From: Syntrophaceae bacterium UBA2210
Lineage (GTDB): Bacteria > Desulfobacterota > Syntrophia > Syntrophales > UBA2210
DNA length: 22,593 bases
Assembly: GCA_002327865.1 (NCBI GenBank)
Contig: DCUQ01000059.1
Location: forward strand, 1 to 22,593
Direction: 5' to 3'
Shown here piece after piece: positions 1 to 8,720 of this stretch (the first letter of the stretch is position 1; every line of letters starts with the position of its first letter). The position numbers were made by a program, and so were the translations under genes. The notes beneath the pieces are model-generated. The model searched no databases, was not told the origin of the DNA, and was given only the letters and a program-made list of their open reading frames with translations.

Positions 1-72
1 TCCAGTTTCTGGGGATAGTTATATACATCGTTCCATTGGAGGACCAGATTTTTCAAGCCAGGGCGGCTTTTT

Positions 73-435
73 GTGGGAAACAATTCGATCATAGGAAACG
101 ACGCCATGCTGGATGCAAGGAATGGGATCAGGATAGGTGATAATGTTTCTCTCTCCATGGGTGTGTGGATTTGGACCATGGAACATGATACCCAGGATCC
201 TTTCTATGGTCTTAAAGGTGGGCCGGTTATTATCGAGGATTACGCCTGGATCAGCAGCAGGGTTGTTATTATGCCTGATGTAACCGTCGGAAAGGGTGCT
301 GTTGTTGCCGCGGGCGCCGTGGTTACCAAAGATGTTGCTCCCTATACGATTGTTGGTGGTGTCCCGGCTGAGAAAATCGGTGTCCGGACGAAGGATCTGC
401 GTTACCGGTTAAAATTTCATAAGTCATTCCAATGA
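73..435 (+). CDS. Hexapeptide-repeat acyltransferase (WcaF/maltose acetyltransferase-like), 5' end uncertain
   Basis: Likely transfers an acetyl or other acyl group from acyl-CoA to a sugar of the surface polysaccharide made by the genes downstream. The 120 residues show left-handed beta-helix hexapeptide repeats (IGNDAML, IGDNVSLS, VTVGKGAVVAAGAVVTKDV) and the family's WTMEHD segment with its catalytic-type His. The ending IVGGVPAEKIG is typical of the family. Relatives are usually about 180 residues, so the N-terminus is missing from this frame. The GTG at 73 is only the first usable start: the frame is already open from 19, after a TAG at 16-18, and its residues FFKPGRLF look like family sequence. 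Frame 2 over positions 2-45 reads VSGDSYIHRSI, also family-like, so a one-base shift near 45 is possible. The family is sure; the start is not. Confidence 0.75.
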   Translation: MGNNSIIGNDAMLDARNGIRIGDNVSLSMGVWIWTMEHDTQDPFYGLKGGPVIIEDYAWISSRVVIMPDVTVGKGAVVAAGAVVTKDVAPYTIVGGVPAEKIGVRTKDLRYRLKFHKSFQ

Positions 436-481
436 AAAAGATACGTGCAAAGAAGCAATCGGTTGATGGGAATTTGTCAGC

Positions 482-1783
482 ATGACTAAGCTCACTGAAA
501 ATGAAAATATACTGCTCAGGCATATTGATACAGTGAAAATCGGTCAAATTTCAGTCATGGCAATTGTTTTGATGCTCACGCTGAAATTTTTTCAGTCTAC
601 TCCGTTTGAACGTACTTTTTTTCAGCTGCAAGCTGTTTTCCTCGTTGTGATAGCCATTTTTTTAGTCAGTTATGTTGTTATTACATTACGTAAAAACGAT
701 TGTATCAACAAAACTGTTCTCTATTTTCTTATACTCATTTCCATTATCCCTCTTTACAGCATGTGCCGGGCAAGTAGTGAGTTTGGACAACCTTTTATTT
801 ACGGTTTTTTATCTGAGCGTTCGTGGCTGCTTATAGGAGTAGGGGTATGGTTCTATTATGTAGTTGTTACACGAAAGATACCCCTTGATACCGTTGAGTC
901 TACATTTGTCTTCATGGCATGGGCTTCGCTGGTGATTTTTTCTCTCTTCGTATTGTTCTATAACCCCGGCCAACTCGATTTTCAGTCTAAATTCGTTTAC
1001 ATGGATGCTAATCGCGGGTTACGTTTTAGATTTCAAATGTATTTTATCATTTTTGGTTCACTCTATTACTTTATAAAATATACTGTTTATAGAAACCATA
1101 AACACCTTGTCATCTTGTTGTTTTTTTTCACCTATTTACTTTTTGTCCACCAGAGCCGAACATACGTTATAGCGCTGGCGTTTACCTTTTTACTTTACAT
1201 ATTCTTTAACTATTCGTTAAGCAGGATTCCGATTATATTAATAAAATTTTCTCTTTTTCTTCTCATTGCGCTCATCGTTGTTCAAGCACTGAAGCCTGAC
1301 TATCTGGAACGTACGAGTCATCTGTTTTCGCAATCATTCAAAGTTGTTACCGGGGAACTATCTGAAGATTCTTCCGCCAACAGCAGGATTTTCCAAAGCA
1401 GAATTGTTCTGAGTTACTTTGATACCCATCCTTTAAGTCTCTGGCTTGGTACCGGCAGAGTCAGTCACCGATGGAATGATGGGTACCGCTCGCTATTCGG
1501 TCATTTTTATCCTTGCGATATTGGAGTGCTCGGTGGATTGTTTTTGTATGGAATCCCGGGGCTTGTTTTTGTGCTCATTATCCCTGTTATCATTTCCATT
1601 AAAATATTGAGACGCGTTCCCGAAAAAGGGAATGTTTTTATAAAAGCTTTAAAATACATACTGGTTTTTGCAATTATCCGTTCGATCCAGGGGAGTTTTT
1701 ATTTTGGTCCAATGGTCTACGTTCTCTCTCTTTTTATTTTGATGGCTTATAACGAGTTGGAAGAAAAAACAGATGTCGACTGA
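482..1783 (+). CDS. Wzy-like O-antigen/exopolysaccharide polymerase, multipass membrane protein
   Basis: A 433-residue integral membrane protein with about 11-12 hydrophobic segments (roughly residues 20-38, 47-70, 77-95, 115-130, 140-160, 187-201, 209-224, 228-243, 249-270, 350-378, 388-402, 407-425). A large hydrophilic, presumably periplasmic loop lies at about 271-345. This is the usual build of Wzy-type polymerases, which join undecaprenyl-linked repeat units in the periplasm. The loop contains LWLGTGR followed by GHFYPCDIGVLGG, a pattern common in such proteins. Sequence identity in the family is low, so the call rests on topology, length and neighbours. It overlaps the next glycosyltransferase gene by 11 bases, which supports co-transcription. 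The DNA is markedly AT-rich with many T runs, as is usual for horizontally exchanged polysaccharide loci. A separate O-antigen-ligase-like gene at 7244 competes for the polymerase or ligase role. Confidence 0.75.
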   Translation: MTKLTENENILLRHIDTVKIGQISVMAIVLMLTLKFFQSTPFERTFFQLQAVFLVVIAIFLVSYVVITLRKNDCINKTVLYFLILISIIPLYSMCRASSEFGQPFIYGFLSERSWLLIGVGVWFYYVVVTRKIPLDTVESTFVFMAWASLVIFSLFVLFYNPGQLDFQSKFVYMDANRGLRFRFQMYFIIFGSLYYFIKYTVYRNHKHLVILLFFFTYLLFVHQSRTYVIALAFTFLLYIFFNYSLSRIPIILIKFSLFLLIALIVVQALKPDYLERTSHLFSQSFKVVTGELSEDSSANSRIFQSRIVLSYFDTHPLSLWLGTGRVSHRWNDGYRSLFGHFYPCDIGVLGGLFLYGIPGLVFVLIIPVIISIKILRRVPEKGNVFIKALKYILVFAIIRSIQGSFYFGPMVYVLSLFILMAYNELEEKTDVD

Positions 1784-2723
1784 TTTATCATCTAAAGTTT
1801 CTATCATTCTTTTGAACTATAACGGTGCCGAAGATACGATAGCGTGCCTGCAAAGCCTGCGGGAAATTTACTATAACAATTATAATATCGTTATCGTCGA
1901 TAACGCTTCGACGGATGACTCCGTGAAAAGAATACATCACTACCTGCAGTCGCAATCGCTTGTATTTAATTTTTATCTTTCCCCGAATGAAGCGATGCAG
2001 AGTCAATTGTCACAAACCGAATTTACCTTGCTTCAGACGGAATATAACGGCGGTTACGGGTATGGTAATAATATCGGCATACGATATGCGCTGAAATATG
2101 GTTCGGAGTATGTGCTTGTTCTTAATAATGACACCGTTGTTGATCCGGGGTTTTTGAAGCCGATGGTGCAGATGTGTGAAGTCGATGATACCATCGGTAT
2201 CACTTCGGGAAAGATTTACTTTTATGACAGGCCGGATGTCTTCTGGTTTAATGGAGGAAAATTTAATTCCCTGACCTCGAGGATAGAGCACATATGCTTT
2301 AATAAAGAAGATATCGGCCAGAAACCGCCGGAAGAGAACACATTTATTACCGGCTGCATGTGGCTGATTCCGGGGAGGATGTTTGAAAAGGTAGGCTTTA
2401 TTACCGAAGAGTATTTTATGTATGTTGAAGATATTGAGTATTGTCACCGGGTATTAAAACAGGGCTTTACTTTGAAAGTGTCTGAAAAGAGTCGCATATG
2501 GCATAAAATCGGCGGCGCAACAGACAGTCAGCTTTCGCCCTTTAGAGTCTATATGATGTCAAGAAATCTAGTGATTTTTATCAAGTTACATTTTACTGTT
2601 TTCAGATTCTGCATAGCCATGACATATACGTTTATCTCTCGATCTATTAGATGGATCAAAACAAACAATATTCCATTATTGAAAAGTCATGTCAGGGGGA
2701 TGATTGATGGTCTCATTCACTGA
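1773..2723 (+). CDS. GT2-family glycosyltransferase (rhamnosyltransferase-like)
   Basis: A 316-residue cytoplasmic glycosyltransferase of family GT2 (GT-A fold). Such enzymes add one sugar from a nucleotide-sugar donor to the growing lipid-linked repeat unit. Visible motifs are VSIILLNYNG at the N-terminus, IVIVDNASTDDS for nucleotide binding, YNGGYGYGNNIGI, the metal-binding region VLVLNNDTVVDPGFL, and an acceptor-side segment ending FMYVEDIEYCHRV with the catalytic-type acidic pair. The C-terminus (KSHVRGMIDGL) is the common ending of this group, so the protein looks complete. The start lies inside the end of the polymerase gene, which suggests translational coupling. The 266 bases after it (2724-2989) contain no gene I can recognise. 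The sugar specificity cannot be read from the sequence; the resemblance to rhamnosyltransferases is only a family-level impression. Confidence 0.85.
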   Translation: MSTDLSSKVSIILLNYNGAEDTIACLQSLREIYYNNYNIVIVDNASTDDSVKRIHHYLQSQSLVFNFYLSPNEAMQSQLSQTEFTLLQTEYNGGYGYGNNIGIRYALKYGSEYVLVLNNDTVVDPGFLKPMVQMCEVDDTIGITSGKIYFYDRPDVFWFNGGKFNSLTSRIEHICFNKEDIGQKPPEENTFITGCMWLIPGRMFEKVGFITEEYFMYVEDIEYCHRVLKQGFTLKVSEKSRIWHKIGGATDSQLSPFRVYMMSRNLVIFIKLHFTVFRFCIAMTYTFISRSIRWIKTNNIPLLKSHVRGMIDGLIH

Positions 2724-2989
2724 ATTGTTGTTTACGCAATCCTTTTATTTGTGTCATTTCCAGGGAATGTACAACCTGTTCGTTTTCATGAATCGATAAT
2801 TGCGGCGATAGCAATGTGCCCTTTAATGTCTTGCTTGACAGAAAATAAAAATCAGAACTCTTTGTTAAACTGAAAAACAGGCTACTTCAAAGATATAATC
2901 CGGATGTCCGACAGCGTGAAGTCTTTCTCCGGACAAATTTTGGAAAATGCTTCAGGAAGTAAGCGTTATACGGAAATAGAAAAAAGGCG

Positions 2990-4123
2990 ATGAGTAATCT
3001 AAAAAAGCGGATAGCGATCTTTGATCATGTCGGGGAAAAAGCCGGAATGGATTATTACGACACTTCGCTCCTGAAAGGCTTTCTAAATGCCGGGCATGAA
3101 GGGTATGTTTTCAGCAACTTTCCCGGATCGGATTCGGGAAACATTCATTACAGTACGGTATATGAGGGTCACTCGGATGCCAGTTTTCTGGTAAGGGGGC
3201 TGCGCTTACTCTTTGGAACATTCAGGGCAGCCAGGCTGGCAAGGAAAGAAAAAATCGATTTAGTAATCCTTCATTATTTCTCGGCCAATGTTGAGATACT
3301 GGTTCTCTCTCTTATTACAAAACTCTTTGGTCTCAAAGCGGCTGTAATTTCACATGATGTTTCCAGCTTTGCCGATAATGACAGTGTTGCTATTCAACGC
3401 CTTATTTATAACACGTTGTGTGATCATATCATTGTACACAATCAATTCTCCTATACAACATTGATAAATCAGTCAAAGGTAAAAGAAACAAAGAAAGTCC
3501 ATATAATCAGGCATGGTGGATACCTTGATCATATCAAACGGAAAACAGATAAAAAAGGAGCAAGATGTCAACTCGGCCTTCAGGAAAATGTCAAATATAT
3601 CCTCTTCTTCGGGCAGATAAAGAGGGTTAAAGGTCTGGATATTGTACTTAAAGCCATGCCGAATGTTGATAAAGAGATCCATCTTATTATTGCGGGGAAG
3701 CCGTGGAAAGATGATTTTTCATATTATGATGATATTATCAAAAAACATCATCTGGAAGACAGAATCGTCAAAAAGATACAATTCATCGAAGATGATGAAC
3801 GTGACAAGTATTTTGTTGCCGCCGATGTAAATGTTTTACCGTACCGGACCATATACCAAAGCGGAGTACTTCTGATGGCGATGAGTTATGGTTTGCCGGT
3901 TATCGCATCCGATCTGCCTGCAAACAGAGAGATTATTTCAGATGAGAGAAACGGCTTGCTCTTTCAGAGTAAAGACAGTCTGAAGTTGTCGGAACAGATA
4001 AATCGCTGTTTCAATGACAATAATTTTCGGTATACAATTTCCAGGAATGCTATTGAAACAATAAAAAGAGACTACAACTGGAATGATATTGCAAGGGCAT
4101 ATCTTGACATTATTAATCAGTGA
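2990..4123 (+). CDS. GT4-family glycosyltransferase
   Basis: A 377-residue glycosyltransferase with the GT-B fold of family GT4. The N-terminal acceptor domain (about 1-185) starts IAIFDHVGEKAGMDYYD. The C-terminal donor domain shows the linker KYILFFGQIKRVKGLDIVLKA, then LIIAGKPW and VNVLPYRTIYQSGVLLMAMSYGLPVIAS split across the usual donor site. The classical second Glu of the EX7E motif is replaced here by the SGV-type variant seen in part of the family. The ending NWNDIARAYLDIINQ is the usual C-terminal helix, so the gene is complete. The start ATG at 2990 is followed by SNLKKRIAIF with no better alternative nearby. It probably adds a further sugar to the same repeat unit. Donor and linkage cannot be determined from sequence. 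Confidence 0.85.
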   Translation: MSNLKKRIAIFDHVGEKAGMDYYDTSLLKGFLNAGHEGYVFSNFPGSDSGNIHYSTVYEGHSDASFLVRGLRLLFGTFRAARLARKEKIDLVILHYFSANVEILVLSLITKLFGLKAAVISHDVSSFADNDSVAIQRLIYNTLCDHIIVHNQFSYTTLINQSKVKETKKVHIIRHGGYLDHIKRKTDKKGARCQLGLQENVKYILFFGQIKRVKGLDIVLKAMPNVDKEIHLIIAGKPWKDDFSYYDDIIKKHHLEDRIVKKIQFIEDDERDKYFVAADVNVLPYRTIYQSGVLLMAMSYGLPVIASDLPANREIISDERNGLLFQSKDSLKLSEQINRCFNDNNFRYTISRNAIETIKRDYNWNDIARAYLDIINQ

Positions 4124-4294
4124 TTAACAGAGATGACAAGAAGATATGGACATTGCGATTTTCGAGATATGTCTGACTTGAAACCTGTCCCGGACGGGCT
4201 GTTTGGAATGTTCTGATTGCCCCCCCAAGAGGTTTTCCTTATTAACAATATTAACAATGTGAAAAAAGAATATCATTGTCCTGGCGCTTTGAAA

Positions 4295-5398
4295 ATGAAT
4301 AATTCTATTGCGATTTTAGGTATCCGCGGTATCCCCGCTCAGCATGGCGGTTTTGAAACTTTTGCCGAACATTTTGCTCTTTACCTGGTGAAAAGGGGGT
4401 GGAATGTCACTGTTTACTGTCAGAAGAAAGGTGAAGGAAGTATATGTGAAGACGACTGGTGTGGTGTTCACAGGGTACATATCCCGGTCAATCTGAGTGG
4501 TGCCAAAGGAACGGTGCTGTTTGATTGGAAAGCGGCCGTACATGCTGCAAAAAGAAGAATCCCTGTCCTGACGTTAGGATACAATACCGCTGTTTTTTGC
4601 ACGATATATCGCCTGAAGAGGATTAAAAATTTTATCAATATGGATGGTCTTGAGTGGCGCCGTAAAAAGTGGAATCTTCCTGCGAGAACCTGGCTTTATG
4701 TAAATGAGAAACTGGGTGCATGGTTGGGCAATCACCTTATTGCGGATCACCCCGAAATAAAGAACAGGCTTCTCCGGTTTGTCTCTGCGGATAAAATAAC
4801 CGTGATACCATACAGTAGCGACACGGTAGATTGCGCAGATGAAAGATACCTTGCCCCCTTCGGTCTTGAAAAAAACAACTATGTTATTCTTGTTGCCAGA
4901 CTGGAGCCGGAGAATTCAATTCTGGAGATTGTAAGGGCCTATTCCATTAAAACAAGAAATATGCCGCTTCTCGTTCTTGGAGAATATAACCCGGGGTCGG
5001 GCGTTTATCAGAAACAACTGGCTGATGCAGCCGGAAGCGAGGTACAATTTGTCGGGGCAATATATAATAAAAGTGTAGTGCAATCCCTGAGATATTTTGC
5101 GAGGTTCTGTATACATGGTCATACTGTGGGAGGTACCAATCCGTCTCTTGTTGAGGCCTTGGGATCCGGTTCTGCCGTTCTTGCTCACGGAAACAAGTTT
5201 AATCGGTGGGTTGCAGGGGCGGGGGCACATTATTTTTCTTCGGAAACAGAATGTGCCCGGCAGATAGAGTTACTTCTCAGAGATGACGATTTGATTGCCG
5301 CAATGAGGAAAGAGAGTATCAGTCAGTTCAGAAATAACTTTACCTGGGATAAAGTGTACCCGACGTACGAAAAGATTGTAATGAATGCATTGTTCTGA
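4295..5398 (+). CDS. GT4-family glycosyltransferase with DUF1972 N-terminal domain
   Basis: A 367-residue GT-B glycosyltransferase. The N-terminus IAILGIRGIPAQHGGFETFA is the signature of the DUF1972 group, whose studied members include rhamnosyltransferases. The donor domain starts near NYVILVARLEPENSI and has GGTNPSLVEALGSGSAVLAH, retaining the second Glu of the donor-binding motif. The frame is open back to a TTG at 4217, but the ATG at 4295 was chosen because family members begin within a few residues of the IAILG strand. The 26 extra upstream residues (PPQEVFLINN and on) look like non-coding sequence. The C-terminus FTWDKVYPTYEKIVMNALF is complete. The TGA at 5396-5398 is followed without a break, in the same frame, by a GT4 remnant (5399-5746), which suggests a past rearrangement between neighbouring GT4 genes. 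Confidence 0.85.
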   Translation: MNNSIAILGIRGIPAQHGGFETFAEHFALYLVKRGWNVTVYCQKKGEGSICEDDWCGVHRVHIPVNLSGAKGTVLFDWKAAVHAAKRRIPVLTLGYNTAVFCTIYRLKRIKNFINMDGLEWRRKKWNLPARTWLYVNEKLGAWLGNHLIADHPEIKNRLLRFVSADKITVIPYSSDTVDCADERYLAPFGLEKNNYVILVARLEPENSILEIVRAYSIKTRNMPLLVLGEYNPGSGVYQKQLADAAGSEVQFVGAIYNKSVVQSLRYFARFCIHGHTVGGTNPSLVEALGSGSAVLAHGNKFNRWVAGAGAHYFSSETECARQIELLLRDDDLIAAMRKESISQFRNNFTWDKVYPTYEKIVMNALF

Positions 5399-5746
5399 GA
5401 GTATCCCTTATTCTTTGAAACAAGAGAGGATCTTCCCATCGTATTGCCGGAGGCTTCGAGTTACGGTTTGCCTGTCCCGGTTCAGGATATTCCGGATCGC
5501 CGCAAACTCAAGTTGTCGAGAGAACGATGTTTCCGATGCACCGGCATCACTGATTTAAGAGACATGATGGAGATAGTTCTCGATCAGTAATTGACAAAAG
5601 AAGATAAACAGCATATCTGCGGTGAGACAAAAACTAAATATAACCGGGATACGATAGCAGAAAAGACTATCAGGATGTATCAAAAGGCCGTAAACTTGGA
5701 TTTAACAATGTCCGGTTTTTTTGCTCCTTTCAGGAAAACAGTATGA
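5399..5746 (+). pseudogene. Decayed C-terminal remnant of a second GT4 glycosyltransferase
   Basis: No intact gene fits here, but one frame reads like the donor half of a GT4 enzyme. It has DLPIVLPEASSYGLPVPVQD (the EX7E and GLPV region) at about 5429-5488, then ITDLRDMMEIVLDQ. An in-frame TAA at 5588-5590 interrupts it. The frame then continues with NRDTIAEKTIRMYQKAV at about 5642-5692, the normal last helix of GT4 proteins. The frame ends with a TGA at 5744-5746 that overlaps the ATG of the next gene in an ATGA arrangement, as expected for a once-translated upstream gene. The N-terminal domain is absent, and the glycine-rich loop between the two motifs is degraded. The reading comes directly from translation; calling it a pseudogene is an inference from the missing half and the stop. 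Confidence 0.8.
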
Positions 5747-7158
5747 CCCCTAAAACTCAAGGTTTTATTCGACCCTATCATTCCCGCCTCGCCGTTTTTT
5801 TCCGTCTTTTCGACTTTATCTGGATATTTAGCCTCTTATGGGTATTCGTATTGCTCCGGGGAATATCATTTACCAGTATCTATGGATTGGCGGGGGCGGT
5901 ATCCTGCATACTCTTTTATATCTTTTCCGATATAAGAAAGCTGTATACGTCCTGGCGGGGGGGTAACGTCCTTGGCGAGGAGATTAAGAATCTATGGCTG
6001 GTATGGATCGGTGTTGTCTTTGTAGATATTATGATTGCTTTTGCTACTAAGACATCGGCTGATTATTCCCGGCTTGTGATTCTGCATTGGATGTTTTTCG
6101 TGCCGGTGGTGCTCTCTCTCTGGCGGTTTTTTATCCGTTCAACAATGAACAGACTGAGAAAGAGAGGGAGAAACAGTCGGACAGTGGCTATCGCCGGTGC
6201 CGGGCCTTTGGGCATTAGACTCGGTGAGGTCATCGTATCTTCTCCGTATATGGGTATGCGGCTGGTCGGTTTTTTTGATGATTTCAAGGAGAAGGATACT
6301 CTCATAAAGCAGGGTGAAAAATCTTTCACGAACAGGGGAAATCTGGATGAACTGGTAACATGGGCTCTGTCTGGAAAAGTTGATATGATATATATTGCTC
6401 TGCCTAAAAAGTCTGATGAACGCGTTCGTGAACTTGTAGAAAAATTGTCTGATTCTTCCGCATTTGTATATGTCGTACCCGATCTCTATTTCCTCGACCT
6501 CCTCAATGCCCGCTGGGTTAATCTGGGGGGTATTTCCGCAGTCAGCATCTATGAAAGCCCTCATAACGGCCTTAATGGATGGCTGAAACGGACCGAGGAT
6601 CTCCTCCTGGGAAGCCTGATTCTTCTTATCATTGCTGTTCCAATGATCATTATTGCCATCGGGATAAAACTTTCTTCTCCCGGGCCGGTCATTTTCAAGC
6701 AGAAACGATATGGAGTGAAGGGAGAGATCATGGTGTGGAAGTTTCGTACCATGTCTGTATGTGAGGATGGCGATGTTATTGAACAGGCGCGCAAGAATGA
6801 TCCCCGGGTTACCAGGTTCGGGACTTTCCTCCGGAGGACGTCGTTGGATGAGCTGCCTCAATTTATTAATGTCCTGCAGGGTCGAATGTCTATTGTGGGC
6901 CCCAGGCCTCATGCGGTCGCTCACAATGAATATTACCGGAAGCTGATTCCGGGATACATGCTTCGTCACCGCTCGAAACCGGGGATTACCGGGCTCGCCC
7001 AGGTGCATGGATGGCGAGGGGAAACCGAGACCATTGACAAGATGGAAAACCGGGTCAAGGACGACATTCAGTACCTCCGAGACTGGTCTCTCTGGCTGGA
7101 TATAAAGATAATCTTTTTGACGGTGTTTGGAAAAAAAGCACGAAAAAATGCTCATTAA
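5743..7158 (+). CDS. Undecaprenyl-phosphate hexose-1-phosphate transferase (WcaJ/WbaP family polyprenol glycosylphosphotransferase)
   Basis: A 471-residue inner-membrane initiating transferase. It moves a sugar-1-phosphate (often glucose or galactose) from a UDP-sugar to undecaprenyl phosphate, the first step of repeat-unit assembly. The N-terminus has four hydrophobic segments (about 17-40, 45-61, 83-101, 111-128). A Rossmann-like central domain starts at VAIAGAGPLGIRLG (148-161). The catalytic bacterial-sugar-transferase domain runs from about 281. It opens with the re-entrant helix ending in SSPGPVIFKQKR and contains KFRTM, the Asp369-Glu370 pair in RRTSLDELPQF, SIVGPRPHA and KPGITGLAQVHGWRGET. 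Length and domain order match full-length family members. The start ATG overlaps the TGA of the decayed glycosyltransferase and has AGGA about 10 bases upstream. Which hexose is used cannot be told; the WcaJ-like glucose type is most likely. Confidence 0.92.
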   Translation: MTPKTQGFIRPYHSRLAVFFRLFDFIWIFSLLWVFVLLRGISFTSIYGLAGAVSCILFYIFSDIRKLYTSWRGGNVLGEEIKNLWLVWIGVVFVDIMIAFATKTSADYSRLVILHWMFFVPVVLSLWRFFIRSTMNRLRKRGRNSRTVAIAGAGPLGIRLGEVIVSSPYMGMRLVGFFDDFKEKDTLIKQGEKSFTNRGNLDELVTWALSGKVDMIYIALPKKSDERVRELVEKLSDSSAFVYVVPDLYFLDLLNARWVNLGGISAVSIYESPHNGLNGWLKRTEDLLLGSLILLIIAVPMIIIAIGIKLSSPGPVIFKQKRYGVKGEIMVWKFRTMSVCEDGDVIEQARKNDPRVTRFGTFLRRTSLDELPQFINVLQGRMSIVGPRPHAVAHNEYYRKLIPGYMLRHRSKPGITGLAQVHGWRGETETIDKMENRVKDDIQYLRDWSLWLDIKIIFLTVFGKKARKNAH

Positions 7159-7243
7159 GGGAAAAGTGTAACCGGCGGGAATATTCCTGATCCGGGGGAT
7201 GCGTTGCCTTTTATCCGCTCGGGGTTAAACACAACTACTTTAG

Positions 7244-8506
7244 ATGGTTACTAATATTAGTCGTTACATAAAATCTTTGCTGAGAGAATCTGTCGCCGGG
7301 TCAGATGTGTTTGACCTGTTGGGCCTGAGTGTTCCCTTCTTGATAGGGGTGTTCATTTTTCTGAACCCCTTTCCGCATACCACGGCAATAAAGGAAATAT
7401 GTTTTTATCTATCGGTTTTTGCGGTACTCATTCTGGTTGTCCGCGGCAGGGTTCGACTGCTGCTCAAGACTCCGTTGCTGCTTCCTTTCGGACTCTTTGT
7501 ACTGTGGTCGTTTCTCAGTATCTTTTTCGCGATCGACAGGGCGAACAGTGCCGGTGATTTGTATTCACACCTGCTTAAATATATCGTTTTCTATTATATG
7601 CTGATAAATTTTTTCAATTCAAGACAGCGTCTTGTCCTGCTTTCATGGATTATTGTCATTTCTGCCGCGATCTTTTCCATCGGAGGATTTGTTTATTATT
7701 ATTGTATCGTGGATAATGTCCTGACAAAGCGCTTTATGTGGGATGTAATCCAGGCCCCTACCAATAGTATAGTTGTTGTTCTTCTGTGTGCGGTTATCCT
7801 TTCTCTGCATTTTTTCCTTACTGGTAAAAACGTTTATCACAAAATGGTTTCTCTCGGTGTTTGCTTTCCATTATTAGCAACGACAATTTTGACTCAGACC
7901 CGTTCGGCGTTTGTGGCTATGGTTCCCGCGGTTCTCGTTTTGTTTATACGAAATAAAAAGGCATTGACAGCAGGCATTATGGTTATTCTACTGGTTTTCA
8001 TTACAATGCCTGTTGGAAAACGTTTTGAGGACATTTCTCTTAATGAATCCAGCAGCCGTCTGCAGATGAATTGTATCTCCATTGAAATCATTAAGAATTA
8101 TCCGATAATCGGAACAGGGTTTGACGCGCGACCATACGGCGAAATTCTCGATTTGAAGATGTACAACGAAAAAATACCGGGGAAGTTCAGAAAATCGTAT
8201 TTTCCCAACGATCCACACAACCTGCTGCTGGGCCTGACTGTACGACTCGGTATCGTGGGGCTTATGTTATTTTTATACGTCCTTTTTGTGTTCTGCCGGA
8301 TGTGCTGGAACGTTATACGGTATGGGAGAGATGATTGTATCAGGGGGTGGGGGCTATGCGTTTCTTCACTGATGGTGATGTTTTTTGTGACTGGTCTCTT
8401 CGAAACACATTGCGGGCATATGACTGAAGTCGTTCTCTGTATAATATTTGCCATGATAACTGTTCTGTGGCGTCTTGATACGGAAGAAAAAGCCGGAATC
8501 TATTAG
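7244..8506 (+). CDS. O-antigen ligase family (Wzy_C/WaaL-like) membrane protein
   Basis: A 420-residue multipass inner-membrane protein of the O-antigen ligase/polymerase superfamily, with about ten hydrophobic segments. Members transfer undecaprenyl-linked glycan to lipid A-core, or polymerise or attach it elsewhere, on the periplasmic side. The Wzy_C signature is visible as TQTRSAFVAMVPAVL at about 213-227, with the conserved Arg. It is followed by the large periplasmic loop with NYPIIGTGF and the PNDPHNLLLGL motif, whose His-Asn is characteristic, and by paired final helices. It is the last gene of the polysaccharide cluster. The 85-base gap before it contains no gene, and the start ATG at 7244 lacks a strong ribosome-binding site. 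With a Wzy-like protein at 482, the simplest split is polymerase for that gene and ligase for this one, but the sequence alone cannot settle this. Confidence 0.82.
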   Translation: MVTNISRYIKSLLRESVAGSDVFDLLGLSVPFLIGVFIFLNPFPHTTAIKEICFYLSVFAVLILVVRGRVRLLLKTPLLLPFGLFVLWSFLSIFFAIDRANSAGDLYSHLLKYIVFYYMLINFFNSRQRLVLLSWIIVISAAIFSIGGFVYYYCIVDNVLTKRFMWDVIQAPTNSIVVVLLCAVILSLHFFLTGKNVYHKMVSLGVCFPLLATTILTQTRSAFVAMVPAVLVLFIRNKKALTAGIMVILLVFITMPVGKRFEDISLNESSSRLQMNCISIEIIKNYPIIGTGFDARPYGEILDLKMYNEKIPGKFRKSYFPNDPHNLLLGLTVRLGIVGLMLFLYVLFVFCRMCWNVIRYGRDDCIRGWGLCVSSLMVMFFVTGLFETHCGHMTEVVLCIIFAMITVLWRLDTEEKAGIY

Positions 8507-8549
8507 AAAATACAAATTAATAATCTTGTTATCGATAACTCTTCTACAA

Positions 8550-8576
8550 AAACTATTTTTTTACGGAAAATAGTTT
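8550..8576. other. AT-rich perfect inverted repeat after the polysaccharide cluster
   Basis: The arms AAACTATTTT (8550-8559) and AAAATAGTTT (8567-8576) pair perfectly over 10 bp around a 7-base loop. The repeat lies 44 bases after the ligase stop codon. There is no T run directly after the right arm, so a classical terminator is uncertain. A protein-binding site or an mRNA-end hairpin are alternatives. A second small hairpin, ACCCCG/CGGGGT (8630-8635 and 8642-8647), follows. Confidence 0.5.
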
Positions 8577-8670
8577 CCAACTTACTGAACGACTAGAGAT
8601 ATCAGTCAATTGTATGAGCGAAAGCAAAGACCCCGCTTATACGGGGTAGTGAGAAAATTCGGCTTATAAA

Positions 8671-8698
8671 AAATGCCCGGGAACAATCCCGGGCATTT
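8671..8698. terminator. Strong bidirectional rho-independent terminator
   Basis: An 11-bp perfect stem, AAATGCCCGGG (8671-8681) and CCCGGGCATTT (8688-8698), closes a 6-base loop. An A run lies on the left and a T run on the right, so it can stop transcription from either side. On the + strand it would end the polysaccharide operon. On the - strand it sits just past the dnaK fragment, where the intact dnaK also has a GC-rich palindrome, so it probably came with that fragment. Confidence 0.85.
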
Positions 8699-8720
8699 TT
8701 TTGTTTTCGGATATCCCAGA

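Noticed and set aside
2724..2989. Frames in the gap between the GT2 and GT4 genes, one reading NPDVRQREVFLRTNFGKCF and another ending in an ATGA overlap with the next gene.
   Set aside because: Neither matches a family I recognise and both are broken by stops within about 40 codons; this could be old coding sequence but cannot be supported.
6139..7155. A long - strand open frame (338 codons) opposite the initiating transferase.
   Set aside because: It is fully antisense to a gene with clear catalytic motifs; its sequence has no domain features.
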